Assembly (NCBI GenBank): GCA_900073065.1
Contig: FJOG01000037.1
Span: 405,028 to 469,027 of the forward strand
DNA length: 64,000 nt
Direction: 5' to 3'
Source: Phialocephala subalpina
Lineage: Eukaryota > Ascomycota > Leotiomycetes > Helotiales > Mollisiaceae
The translations under genes were made by a program, and so were the position numbers. The stretch's first letter is position 1, and the number at the start of each line of letters is the position of its first letter. The notes below the pieces were generated by a model. It was not told where the DNA came from and searched no databases. It saw nothing but the letters and a program-made list of their open reading frames with translations. Below are positions 34,710 through 45,100 of this stretch, one piece after another.

Positions 34710-35671
34710 TCACAATTCCCACAACCCCTCCAAAAAGTCTCCATGGGCATACCAAACAAACAAATCACTCCCCTCATTCCTCTTGCACTCCGCAATCCTA
34801 TGTATAGTTTCTCTCGCCGTCTCTCCACATTCATGCAAACTCCCACTCGGAAAAAGCTCTACGGGCATCTTCCCAAACGGCGCATCAGGCCAATAAGTAT
34901 ATAAACTGCAGTGCGCGCAGTCACCCCCCAATAATACCCATTTCCACTTTTCCGCCTTGGTCTTCACACGCGCCAAGCCTGCAAGGTTGCCCAGCATGTG
35001 TCCTGGTGCATTAATTAAGTAGAAGGATCCATCGCCGAAGAAATCGTACGTGTGAGGGAAAGGACCGAGTGGTTTCCATGCATCGGTTTCTGTCACTGGA
35101 GGTAATTCTCTGAGAGTGAAAGATCGTAATAATGAATCCCAAATCCGACCGTCAAATTTACTGTCAGTTTTGGAGGGGTAGCCTGGGGCACAATGAGCTG
35201 TGCTTCCTGGTCCAACGATCATGCTCGCGTTGGTGAATGTGGGAGGAAGAGGGTGGAGGTGGTCCCAATGAGCATGGGATATTATTACATGTTTGATGCC
35301 GGAGGGGGGGATGTTCCAGGAGAGTGTGTCTTGCTCGATGCTGGTTTTCGAAGGTTTGGGTTTGAAGTGTTTGTGGACGTTTTGGATCTGTGGTGGGTAT
35401 ACCGAGAGGTCCTTTCAGTCGTTAGCGGTGTCCTAAAAGGTTCTGCTTGCAGCTTGCCTACATGACTTATTCCCATATCGAACCAGAAATTCGTATTGGT
35501 TTTCGAATGCTTCAACAAAAATCTCCATGACGTTGCCATGGATGTTCCTAGTGCATTCTCGACCAAGGTCGCACAGGAAGTAACCATTTGTCCCGTCTCA
35601 AAAGGTTTTAGCTCAACGTATGCATGTTTGTCTCCAGGCGGAGGTAGCATTCGGTTTTCAGATGCTCTCAT
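34710..35671 (-). CDS. Metallo-beta-lactamase superfamily hydrolase
   Basis: Two exons, complement(34710..35411, 35462..35671), about 303 residues. The 50-bp intron runs GTAGGC to GAAAG with a GCTAAC branch, and the junction gives FDMGISH|DLSVYPPQ. The metal-binding signature HAHWDH is at residues 116-121. A third histidine lies in INAPGHMLGNLAGL and an Asp in LLGGDCAH, so the site looks complete. Fungal members include lactonases, thioesterase-like enzymes and polyketide-releasing hydrolases; the substrate cannot be told. There is no signal peptide, so it is probably cytosolic. It is divergent from the fumarylacetoacetase-like gene and part of the suggested cluster. Confidence 0.88.
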
Positions 35672-36146
35672 TGTAAAAGGTGATTTTGTAGCTCGATCAA
35701 GCTTGAAATTATGTGGAGAAGAGAAGTATGGAGTATGGTTAAAGAAAACAACGGAGGAGTGAGATGTAGAGCATTAGAATCTTCTGTCTCTCATAACGTA
35801 TTAACATCGGGGGAACTAGAGAGTAAGCCAAGTAATGGGCGATACAACTGCCGACTTCCAACTGCCGGCAAACCCCTCAAAGACACTATAGACCTTGGTC
35901 TAGCTGTCGCGTGAAAGCCATTGCAGGGATTAGCAATTCATGAATTCAAGAGCTGCAAAAGCCCCACAGAATAATCAGAAAATTCGGACGGATTTTTGGT
36001 TCGGCCCGATGATTCGGACATGCACAAATACTCTCAATTTTACATACTTATACACAATTTATGTGCACATGTCATCCTGGTCATATCAGGTAATGAGGGG
36101 GAAAGCAATTCTATGTGAGACACGATTCAAGACAGATCTAATAAGT
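35672..36146. promoter_or_regulatory. Divergent promoter, metallo-beta-lactamase / FAH-like
   Basis: This 475-bp region lies between two divergent start codons. It holds TTCGGAC (35983), TTCGGCCCGA (36000-36009) and TTCGGAC (36013) within 40 bases. These resemble the elements in the regulator/transporter promoter. Confidence 0.6.
36002..36008. promoter_or_regulatory. CGG-N-CCG putative zinc-cluster site
   Basis: CGGCCCG within TCGGCCCGA, flanked on both sides by single TTCGGAC half-site-like motifs. It lies about 140 bases upstream of the FAH-like start. Same architecture as the sites near the regulator gene; binding is inferred. Confidence 0.5.
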
Positions 36147-37622
36147 ATGCACGTGGCTTGGCCAGTTGAAGTGGGGCCTGGATCCCCTTTTCCCATCACC
36201 AACATCCCGTTTGGGATCTTCAGCACGCAAGGTTCAGTGAGGATTCTGATTTGAAGGCCAATGCTTGAAATATTTTATACTAACAGTTCGACAGCCTGAT
36301 AGACGAGCTGGAATTGCCATCGGAGAGTATATCTTAGATCTTTCCTGTCTCGAAGAAGAGGGCTTGTTCCAAGACACCTTGCAACATGAAGAAATTTCCA
36401 ACAGCTGGAGTCATAATGATTCTGGAATGAAGAAATCTATCTTTGATCAAGCAAGTTTGAACAACTTCGCGGCCCTTCCGCCAGCAACACGCTCCGCTAT
36501 CCGCAATAAAATAATCGAAATCCTCCAAAACGAACACTCAAAACTATTCTCAGACCCAGCCTTCAACCATGCGGCATTCCACAAGCAAAGCAATGCACAA
36601 ATGCACTTATCCATGCAAATAGGGGACTTCACCGACTTTATGTGCTCCCGAACCCATGGCGACAACGTAAGTCTGCCTCTCCCTATGCGCTTCTCCCGTA
36701 CACAAAGAGAGTTAACAAAACTAAGTGTTCGCGCCTGGCCGGCATCCCCGAGGGGCTTCCAGCCAGCTTTTACGCCTTCCCAACCGCCTATAACGGGCGC
36801 AGCTCCTCCCTCATCATCAGCGGCATCCCCGTGCATCGACCCAGTGGCATGTTGCGAGTCCCTTCCTCCAACGATTTCGAATTTGGCCCAACTCGAAGAA
36901 TGGACTATGAACTGGAGCTTGGATTCTTCGTCTCCAAGCCTGTTGAGTTTGGAAAGATGATTAAGAGCGCTGATGAGGCGAAAGAGCATATTTTCGGGTT
37001 TGTGCTGATGAATGATTGGTCAGCGCGTGATATCCAGTTTGCGGAGATGACCCCATTAGGGCCGTTTAATGGGAAGGGGAGTGCCACAACTATCTCGCCT
37101 TGGGTGGTAACACTCGATGCTCTGAGAGAAGTGGAAATAGTAACTAGCGACGATGTGGCGAGGGAGAGGATGGCGGAATTGCCTTTGCATTTGAGGCATG
37201 ACAGTGTGGAGCAGACTTGGAGTATCAACGTTGAGGTTGCATTAAAGAGGGAGGGATATGAGAAGGCTGTCACGCTGGCGCGGTCGGATTTGAAGGATTT
37301 GTACTGGTCACCCGCGCAGATGTTGGCACATCAGGCGTCGCCGGGATGTGGATTACGGACTGGGGATCTTCTGGGGACTGGGACAATTTCTTCTCCAGTC
37401 AGCGAGTCATCGGGAATTTCCTCGTTGGGTTGCTTGCATGAAATGACTACAGCGGGCACGAAACCTTTCCTGATGTCGAATGGGGATGCAGTCACTTGGC
37501 TGGAAGATGGAGACGAGGTTGTGATGACTGGGAGGGTTGTTCGGTCAGATGGAAGTATCATTGGATTTGGAGAGTGCAGAGGAGTGCTAGAGAGTCCTCT
37601 TGCAGGTTGGTCAAGCCTATAG
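36147..37622 (+). CDS. Fumarylacetoacetase-like hydrolase
   Basis: Three exons, 36147..36231, 36287..36666 and 36726..37622, about 453 residues. The start gives the family opening FPITNIPFGIFST; junctions read STQ|VRQPDRRAGIAIG and HGDN|CSRLAG. In fumarylacetoacetases the catalytic His lies in a His-Ala-Thr-Asn motif; here the aligned piece is SRTHGDN, so the His is kept but the rest diverges. The metal-binding ExE is present (DYELELGFF), as is the C-terminal hallmark LMNDWSARDIQ. The true enzyme performs the last step of tyrosine/homogentisate breakdown, yielding fumarate and acetoacetate. Its position beside a regulator, transporter and metallo-hydrolase rather than other tyrosine-pathway genes suggests a specialised paralogue. 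Confidence 0.88.
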
Positions 37623-37773
37623 TTGAGAAGCCGAAACAGGCTCTTATACCACCAGCTCATCTTGCTCACCCTTTCTCCAACGGGCTACACCTGCTCAGTC
37701 TGAGTTCGTGGATGCTAAGGACTGCCCAGTGCTTTTAGCTGCTCACCCTCAAGTCCAGTTAAAAGCGGATCTA

Positions 37774-38161
37774 ATAGCCGGTGCCCCTCCTCTGCTCGCT
37801 CACTCACAGTCGGCGTAAGCGAGTGTCGCTACTCGAATTTGTATGGGGTTCCTCACCAAAATTAAAGTTCTTGATTTTGCGCACTAAACATTGCGGGCAC
37901 AAGCTTTAAAAAATGTATTAAATTACTTATTATACTCGCTCTTTTATTTAAATTTATATTTTTAATTTAAGAAATCGTAGATTTATATTATTAATTGCTT
38001 ATAATAAAGTATTACACTAAGTATCTAAAAAGTGGTTGAGTTATTCTTATATTTATCGCTCAAATAGCGATAAAATTAGCGATTTTTCATATATTTTTTG
38101 GTGTAGCGACACTTGCTTACGCCGACTGTGAGTGAGCGAGCAGAGGAGGGGCACCGGCTAT
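37774..38161. mobile_element. TA-flanked miniature inverted-repeat element (388 bp)
   Basis: Terminal inverted repeats of 59 bp with one mismatch (37774-37832 and 38103-38161) begin ATAGCCGGTGCCCCTCC. TA dinucleotides flank both ends (37772-37773 and 38162-38163), as expected for a Tc1/mariner-type insertion. The interior is AT-rich and non-coding. It inserted about 150 bases past the FAH-like stop codon. The nearly identical arms suggest a fairly recent insertion or arms sparing from RIP. Confidence 0.85.
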
Positions 38162-38163
38162 TA

Positions 38164-38440
38164 CTCCCTTCCTAGACAGAAATGGGTTTCGCTTAGGTTC
38201 AGATTCGGGTATAACAAAATTACGTGATGTAAAGTGTACATTAAGTTGGGAATGCGTAGAGGGGATTGAAATCGAATGCATGTCATCACGTAACAATGGA
38301 TTTTTTTGAGAGCCTCTTTGAAAGGAGGTGTATCATTCCATTTCAGGCCCAAATAATTGCCGATAGCAACGCTTCATACCATCAAGTGTGAATCGGGTGA
38401 AGATATCGGATATCAGAATTAACCTTATACTTAGTAAGGA
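38164..38440. other. Intergenic
   Basis: Ordinary-composition spacer between the miniature element and the AT-rich repeat. No gene seen. Confidence 0.4.
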
Positions 38441-39080
38441 AGTTTATGAGCTTATACTTGCACTTGTACTTGTAAATCCATACTTTTCGAGGTTAAATTT
38501 ACTATTTTAATACTTAAAACTTTATTTTTCCTTACTAATAAAATCATAACTTTTATTTGATTCTAAATTAATACGAGAAGAAATTTTTTTAATAAAAATT
38601 ATTGAAATATAATTTTATTATTATAATTCAAAACTAGAAAATAATTACGATAAAAGTATTGATAATCGTAAATTATAATAGAATTAAAAGTAATTTCAAA
38701 TTATAATTAAATAATTTGGATTTATTATAACAAAATTAATATTATTTAATTTGAAACGAATAAATAATATATATATATATATTAAAAATAATTCGGATAA
38801 AATAATCTAAATAATTTATTTTAATATTTGAATATAAAAAAAATCAAAATAAAATCAATTTATTAATTTATTAATATATAATTTGAATTTTAAATAAGTT
38901 TATTATTATGTATTAAATATCAAATAATTTCTTTTTATATGATACAAAAGAAATAAATTATTAAAGATTAATATTATTTGGAATCTATTTTTTTATTCCC
39001 TTGATTCTATTCTCCAGCGTTATAAAGAGTATTTAAGCTCTTCTTAATACTTTTTTCTTTCTTACCTATAGAAATAATTA
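38441..39080. repeat. RIP-mutated AT-rich repeat
   Basis: Strongly AT-rich. Its part 38813-39010 aligns with 28198-28395, differing mainly by C-to-T and G-to-A transitions. It is therefore a repeat copy damaged by RIP or a similar cytosine-deamination process. The original element type is not recognisable. Confidence 0.8.
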
Positions 39081-39767
39081 TATTTTAACCTTTGATCTTT
39101 GAGTTCGCGAAGAATCCTCAATACTCTGAGTTTTTCTCTTCTTACCCCAAACTCACTTTTTGAATCTTCAATGGAACATTATGTTGTGCATGTCTGTAAC
39201 ATGTGCAGTTGAACATTTCTTTCAAAGAAAATGTTCGCCAGGCTCCAGCAGCTCGGCTATCTCAGGGGTTTCGCTTCCAGTATGGTGGGTCCTCATGCAT
39301 GCGTCATCAGGCAACTATTCCTTGTTCCCGTGAAGCCTATTGATGTCTTATGATTGGCCTTGGCATTCTCATTGAACCAGTCGGCTTTCAGTCATGCAGA
39401 CAGAGACCTTTTGTTCACATTGATATATTTCTTTTTTTGTCTGTGAACAATCCAGGAATTACTCCGTACTCCGTCCGGATATATTGAAGGTTTTTCCTTG
39501 ATAGATTTCTTGAAAGCGAGTCATTCTTTCAACAAAGGTGTCCTTCTAATTTATCTTCAAGCAAAGGTTGACAAAATTAGAGATGATGAGGTTTGATTGA
39601 GGCAGAGCCCATAAGATCTGAAAACATCCGCTGGGCGCAAGGAAGAGTCCTGAAAGGAGTACGAAATTTGAAAATCCTAGAATCGAAGCACATCCCACAC
39701 AGTATATACCACTCTCTTGGACCAGCAATCCCCTTTACGCTTCCCAAGTTTCCACGCACCTTCGCAT
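39081..39767. other. Intergenic, 3' flank of deuterolysin gene
   Basis: No supported gene; short frames lack motifs. Confidence 0.4.
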
Positions 39768-40948
39768 TCAATCACACCCACCAAGCCTCACGCTCCCCGC
39801 ATACATCTCATATGTATCAGCATTAGCCGCTGCCTGCGCCGCCGACAACTTTTTCGCCGCAGTCTCTCCATACGCATAATCATCCGTTCCATACAAATGC
39901 GTCATCTCATGCAAGATACTTCCCGCCCTATCGTAATCATCATCCGCGCAAGTCGTAGCATACTCCGGGAAATCCCAGAACCCGTTGTCGGGGCAAGGCA
40001 CAATAGTGTTATCGCTGGGGACCGTGTAAAGAAGAGCAGAACCATCAGCGCAGTCGCCGTATTCGTCGGTGCAGTAGATCGCGGGAGAGGTGGTCTGGAC
40101 GCCTACAACATCGTTGTAGATGGTGCGGACTTTAGTTTCTTCAGAGGTGGATATGAACCATGTTGTGAAGTAGTCGGCGGCGGTGCCAGCTGCGGTGTAG
40201 GCTTTGCTGGACATGGAGATGGCGTCTGCGACGCTGGTTTTGAGGGACGTGGTTTGGGAGGTGGAGCATGAGTTGTAGGTTACGGATCGCTTCTTGATGC
40301 GAGAGGAAGTGACCAGGTCACGCTTAGAGATAAGTGCACTAGTAGAGTGGTTAGCAAACCCAACTAGTTTGAGTTTCTAGAGGAAAGGGGAGACTTACTC
40401 AGCAGCTGTGCTTTGATCGGGAGTGATGGTCACACTGCTGGAGCTGACACTCTGACAGAATTCCAGGTCCTTCAATGTTGTAGGGGCGGTGGCTCCTGTC
40501 ACGTATTTGAAGCCCTGAATAGCACTAACCTTGGCGGTGTCGATACCGGCGAGGTTGTAGGTCTTGGCTGCGTTGACAGAAGTGGTGACAGTTTCGCCCG
40601 GAAGAAGTGTTTGGAACATATCGGCGGAGAGGCCAGTGCGTTTGTAGTTGACGTAGGAGCCCTCGAATGGCAAAGTATTGCCAGCTGTCCACGCCGTTAG
40701 CATAATGTAAGAGCTGTAAATTTCTCAGCTGGGGGACTCATCATACCTGCGTCGGCTACTAGGAGATCCTTGGTAGCGTGAGGGCTGAGCACAGTGTTGC
40801 CCTTGAAGACAGTAAGAGTCTCGTTGCCGACATTTGTAACTGTGACTTGAGCAATATGACCAGTGGCGCCGGCGATTTCAACAGAAAGAGGGCAAGCAGC
40901 CATTGCTGCGCCAGCAAGAGCAACGACAGGAAGAATGTTGGCAATCAT
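39768..40948 (-). CDS. Deuterolysin (M35) secreted metalloprotease
   Basis: Three exons, complement(39768..40338, 40399..40684, 40747..40948), about 352 residues; introns of 60 and 62 bp have clean GTAAGT/GTATGA donors and CTAG/ACAG acceptors. The start gives a secretory signal peptide (MIANILPVVALAGAAMAA). A propeptide follows with Kex2-type Lys-Arg sites (LISKRDL, IKKRSV) just before the mature enzyme. The zinc site is HEMTH with the third ligand in GTDDYAYG, the aspzincin signature of family M35. Deuterolysins are small, secreted neutral proteases of fungi, used in nutrition and sometimes virulence. Cysteines for disulphides (SCSTS, YCTDEYGDC, TCADD) are present. Confidence 0.94.
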
Positions 40949-42136
40949 GTTGGAATACTCTAGGCTGAGAACTTGACTTGAGAGCTGTCTGTGGGAATGA
41001 TGTTTCAAGCAGAAGGAGGAAAGAAGGGCAGCTATAAGTACTCTTTCGCTCCTCCATGTTCAATCGATGGCAACGTTCTAGAAGACGCACCACACAGACC
41101 GAGACGGCCTGCCTGATTGATCAATCCCGTTGCCACGATTCCACAACCGTACGATATAAACCAAGGAAGCTTGTCTCAGGGCAACTCCGATACTGCGATC
41201 GACATAACTCTCGAGGCGTATCAAGCAATGACAAGCATTAAGCAAGTCGTATTGGCAGATGCCAAGACTTCGGACAGCATCAAAGGAAGCACTCGCATCA
41301 CTTGGCAACGGTAGTTGTGACCTTATATGGCAACTCGATCTCGCTTCATCTTGGCAGTGCGAGAGTCTGTGGTTTATGACCTTCTTCTAGCCGCCGAGGG
41401 GTTTTGATAGCGGAGATTATGGAGGGGTACCTGACGGAAGAATGCCAGTGCCGGCCGATAAGGTTAAGCGATTAAACTTTCTGACTATCCCACATTCGGC
41501 AGGCATGTAAGGCACAGACGGGGGTGAAGCTTGAATAGGCTATGCCAAGTATGCCAAGTATGTTGTGCAGTTGCTTGATTCTTGCTGTGGAAGGTGAATA
41601 AGTCGAGGTGGCTCTGTAGCATTCATCTGATAAGCGGACAATAATGGAATGGAATGCCGACTCCACCATCGGTTCATCCCGCATCGCCAATTCGAATGCG
41701 GCAACTCGAAGCCCCTGTCATTCCTTCCCCATCCTTCCGTTCACAGGAACTTTATCAGCAGTACCGAAGTTCAGATGGCAGCTAGAGTCAATCGATGGAA
41801 GTGTGCCGAACTGTATCAGCGAGCGAGTTATCCGGCTTCCCGAGTAGGATCGAATTTGTGGTCATGCAATCGAATTGCATCCACGTGTTTATGTGCTGAC
41901 ACGAAGCCATGAGAACGAAAACGACCAGGCCAATAACAAAGCGTATGAAATGCAGGCAGAAAAATGGTGGTCAGCGAAACACTTATTTCCAGATCGGGCC
42001 ACAATGAGGTTTCGATAGAATAAACACAGGACGGTAGCAGTCGTGAGATTTTTGCGGATTCCAATATGCTGTCTCATAGGCACCTCGCAGCAAAAGACCT
42101 CTTCATCCAATCTATCCCAAAGTCAAGCACAAGTCA
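40949..42136. promoter_or_regulatory. 5' flank of deuterolysin gene and 3' flank of helicase gene
   Basis: The first few hundred bases should carry the protease promoter. The rest is the 3' side of the helicase gene. No gene, RNA or transposon seen. Confidence 0.45.
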
Positions 42137-45100
42137 TCAAATCCTCAAAGTTCCAAATTCCCTCTCCAAATCAGCAGCCTGTCTCACACCCTCTACAGCA
42201 GTATGGTTCGTCCCACCCACAGTCTCACCACACTGAGGACAGGTCGAAGTCTGCATCGGCATACCGCATTCTCCAACGGTGAACGGATGCCCATTGACAC
42301 AGTAACTGCGGAAAATCTCGGAGTTAGTATCACTTCTTTGAGGCAGGTTTCAAGGGGAATACGGCGGAATGAGAAGGAGGAAATGTGTTTCGGGAGGTGA
42401 ACTGTGTCTCACGCATCCTGAAACAATCTAAAGGAGGAAGAAATAACTTGGAGGACACCTACTACCAATGGCCTGTACCTCGAAAGTCTCTTGCCATGGC
42501 TGCGTATACAGCAGCCTTTTCCTCGTTGGTGACCGGCATATAGAACGTCGAGTCGCGGAGCATCTTTTCAACCTCTTCGATTTCGTCCATCATGCCTTTC
42601 GTTTGGCCAGCATGAGTTGCACATACTTCTTTGGCTTGTCGAAGATGGTCTCTTGCGGTTTCTCTGAGAGCAGTCATTTTATCAGAAGACTCCTTCAGCC
42701 CGCGCTCAAGTGCGAGGAAACGGGCCCAGTAGAGATGGCCTTCAACGGTGATTGATGGCTGGTTTCTGGCTTTCGACTCCGATATCAGAGCCTCGCAGTC
42801 CTTTCTGTTCGCACCGAAGTCGATCTTGATTGCGCGAGGCGCAGTCGTGAGATTCGCGCTGGCCTTCTTGTACCTATCGAGGAAGCTCACAAGGATCGCG
42901 TAGTCGCAACGGATGAGCAGAACGGTGGTCAAAAGTCGGTTTCTAGTTTGGAGAATGTCAGAAGCTGAGAGCTCAACGGAATCATCGACATTGACACCCT
43001 TGTGTCTCCGTGCATCGAGGACCAGATCTCGAACTCGGCCAAAGGGTTGCTCCGTCTCATCGACTTGAGTGAGGAAGTGCTTGATGTCTCGTCGAAGGCG
43101 AAGAACAGACCTGTATTCTTTCGCATTCCGGACAATGAGGCCGACTCGAGTGAATTGTGTTTCACGGGCTCCAGTCAATTCGATTGATTGAGAGACGTTG
43201 ACAGAAGGAGCCGGAGCACTCTTGGCATCTTGAGCACCCTCCCGCATTTCTCTTTCGACCTCTTCCATTCTGGAGACCAACGGGATGAAGCCCGCATTGG
43301 CCCAAACGATGAACTTTTTCGTTGACTCGTCAATCAATGCACGTCGAACAATGCGGCTGTATCGATTGATATTTCGCAGAGGGCCTCGACACTGAGGGCA
43401 ATTCTTCAAGGAAGAAGCAGAGAATGGTTCGGAGCTCTTCGCTATTTCAACAAGGGATCCTGTTTCATCGGAGGTGTAGAAATCTGACATGCTCATGTGG
43501 CCATCCATGCTTTCTAAGGTCAGTATATGACCGCAGGAGGGGATGATACAAGGACTCTCGTCCAGATCAATCTCCTCGTAAGTGGATGACATGATGTAGT
43601 CAACGACCATCGTCTTAACGGATTCTTTGGCACAGACTTGGCAGTATCGTGCATCTGGGCAGGTCTCCCCACAGATGGAGGGACATTGATGCCCGCAGCT
43701 CAAGAGATTTGAACAGCGTTTGGAACAAGGTAAGAGGTCGCAAGGTACTGCGCAAGGCAAAGCACACTTTCCATGATGTGGACATGACCAAGAACAATCT
43801 TCGGCGCACGGTATGCAAGGTTCATGGCATCTCCTCGAACATTTTGAGTGAGCGCAGCTGACTTCACAATCTTGGGAACATAGCGGGCAATCGCTCCCTT
43901 CATGGCAAGAAGCTTTGCAGTTGTGTCTACATGTCGAATATGGTCTTGAGCAAGGAGTCTTGCATGGGAGATGTGTTCTCTCGACAATGCGACCATCGAT
44001 TCTGATGTTGCATTCGCAGCAGCGAGAAAGGCAAGTATGTCCACAAGGCAGCATGGCGCCGCACTTTGCAAAGCAAGCATGATCGTTGTCAAGCGGTAGC
44101 TGGTAGCAAAAGACCTTGACTTGATGATCACAGTGAGGCATGGTATGATCCATTTGGACACGACACTGGACAGTTTCTGGTGCCTGTGCCTCATGGCACT
44201 TCAATCGCTCGGCAATATGTCCACAAGGCAGAATGGTCTTGTAGACCATGACCTGGCATTTGTCGTCGCATCGGTCTCCGCAGTCCTTCGGGCACGAGTG
44301 GTCGCATCCCGGCTTGGTTCGCTGACAGCGTTCGAGACAATGGACGGCGTTATGAAGTGTGTCCGAATGACACATATTCAAGCAAGCATGCCCACAGCGT
44401 AGTCTGGAGACGCATCTCTTATCACAGCCACCCTCTGGGGACAATCGGGCGAAGTCATCAGGGGTGGATACTTCAATCGGAGCGTCTTGGTGTCTAGCAC
44501 AGCACAAAGCGAGGGTTGGGCCGATGCTTTCGGACTTTTCGAGGATCGAGATGACTTGTGACCACATCGGTACAGGACTGGCAGTATCCGAGTTACCAAT
44601 GATGAACATGCCATGACGGGCTCTACTGAGCAGCACGTTGATCCGATTAGAGGTTTTCAGAAACCCACACTTTCGTTCCTCATTGCTCCGAACTAGAGAA
44701 ATGACGATCACCTTGGCCTCCTCCCCTTGGAAGTTGTCGACAGTGGCGATCCTCAAGGCGTTGAGCAGGGTGGACTTCTGAGACTGTTGTTCTTCGTTCT
44801 TCTCTGCGGGGTCTTCTAAGCCTTTGGCCTCAAGATCTTCGATATCTCTGTCGCCTACAACTATTGCGAATGTGCTAGCTAGGCGCTTTCTGATCTTCTG
44901 CAGTTGTCCAAGATATGGTGTAAGCACGGCAATGTCCTCATTTCCATAGGTTCCCTGTCGAACAAGATGGGCAACAAGGGCCTCAACCATGTCAACCTCG
45001 AAAACATTTGTCCGAGACATTGACACTGATTGTGCCGAACGGGGATCTTCCTTCTCGCGATGGTCAAGCCAATACAGGCGCTTCCGCATTCCATCAACCT

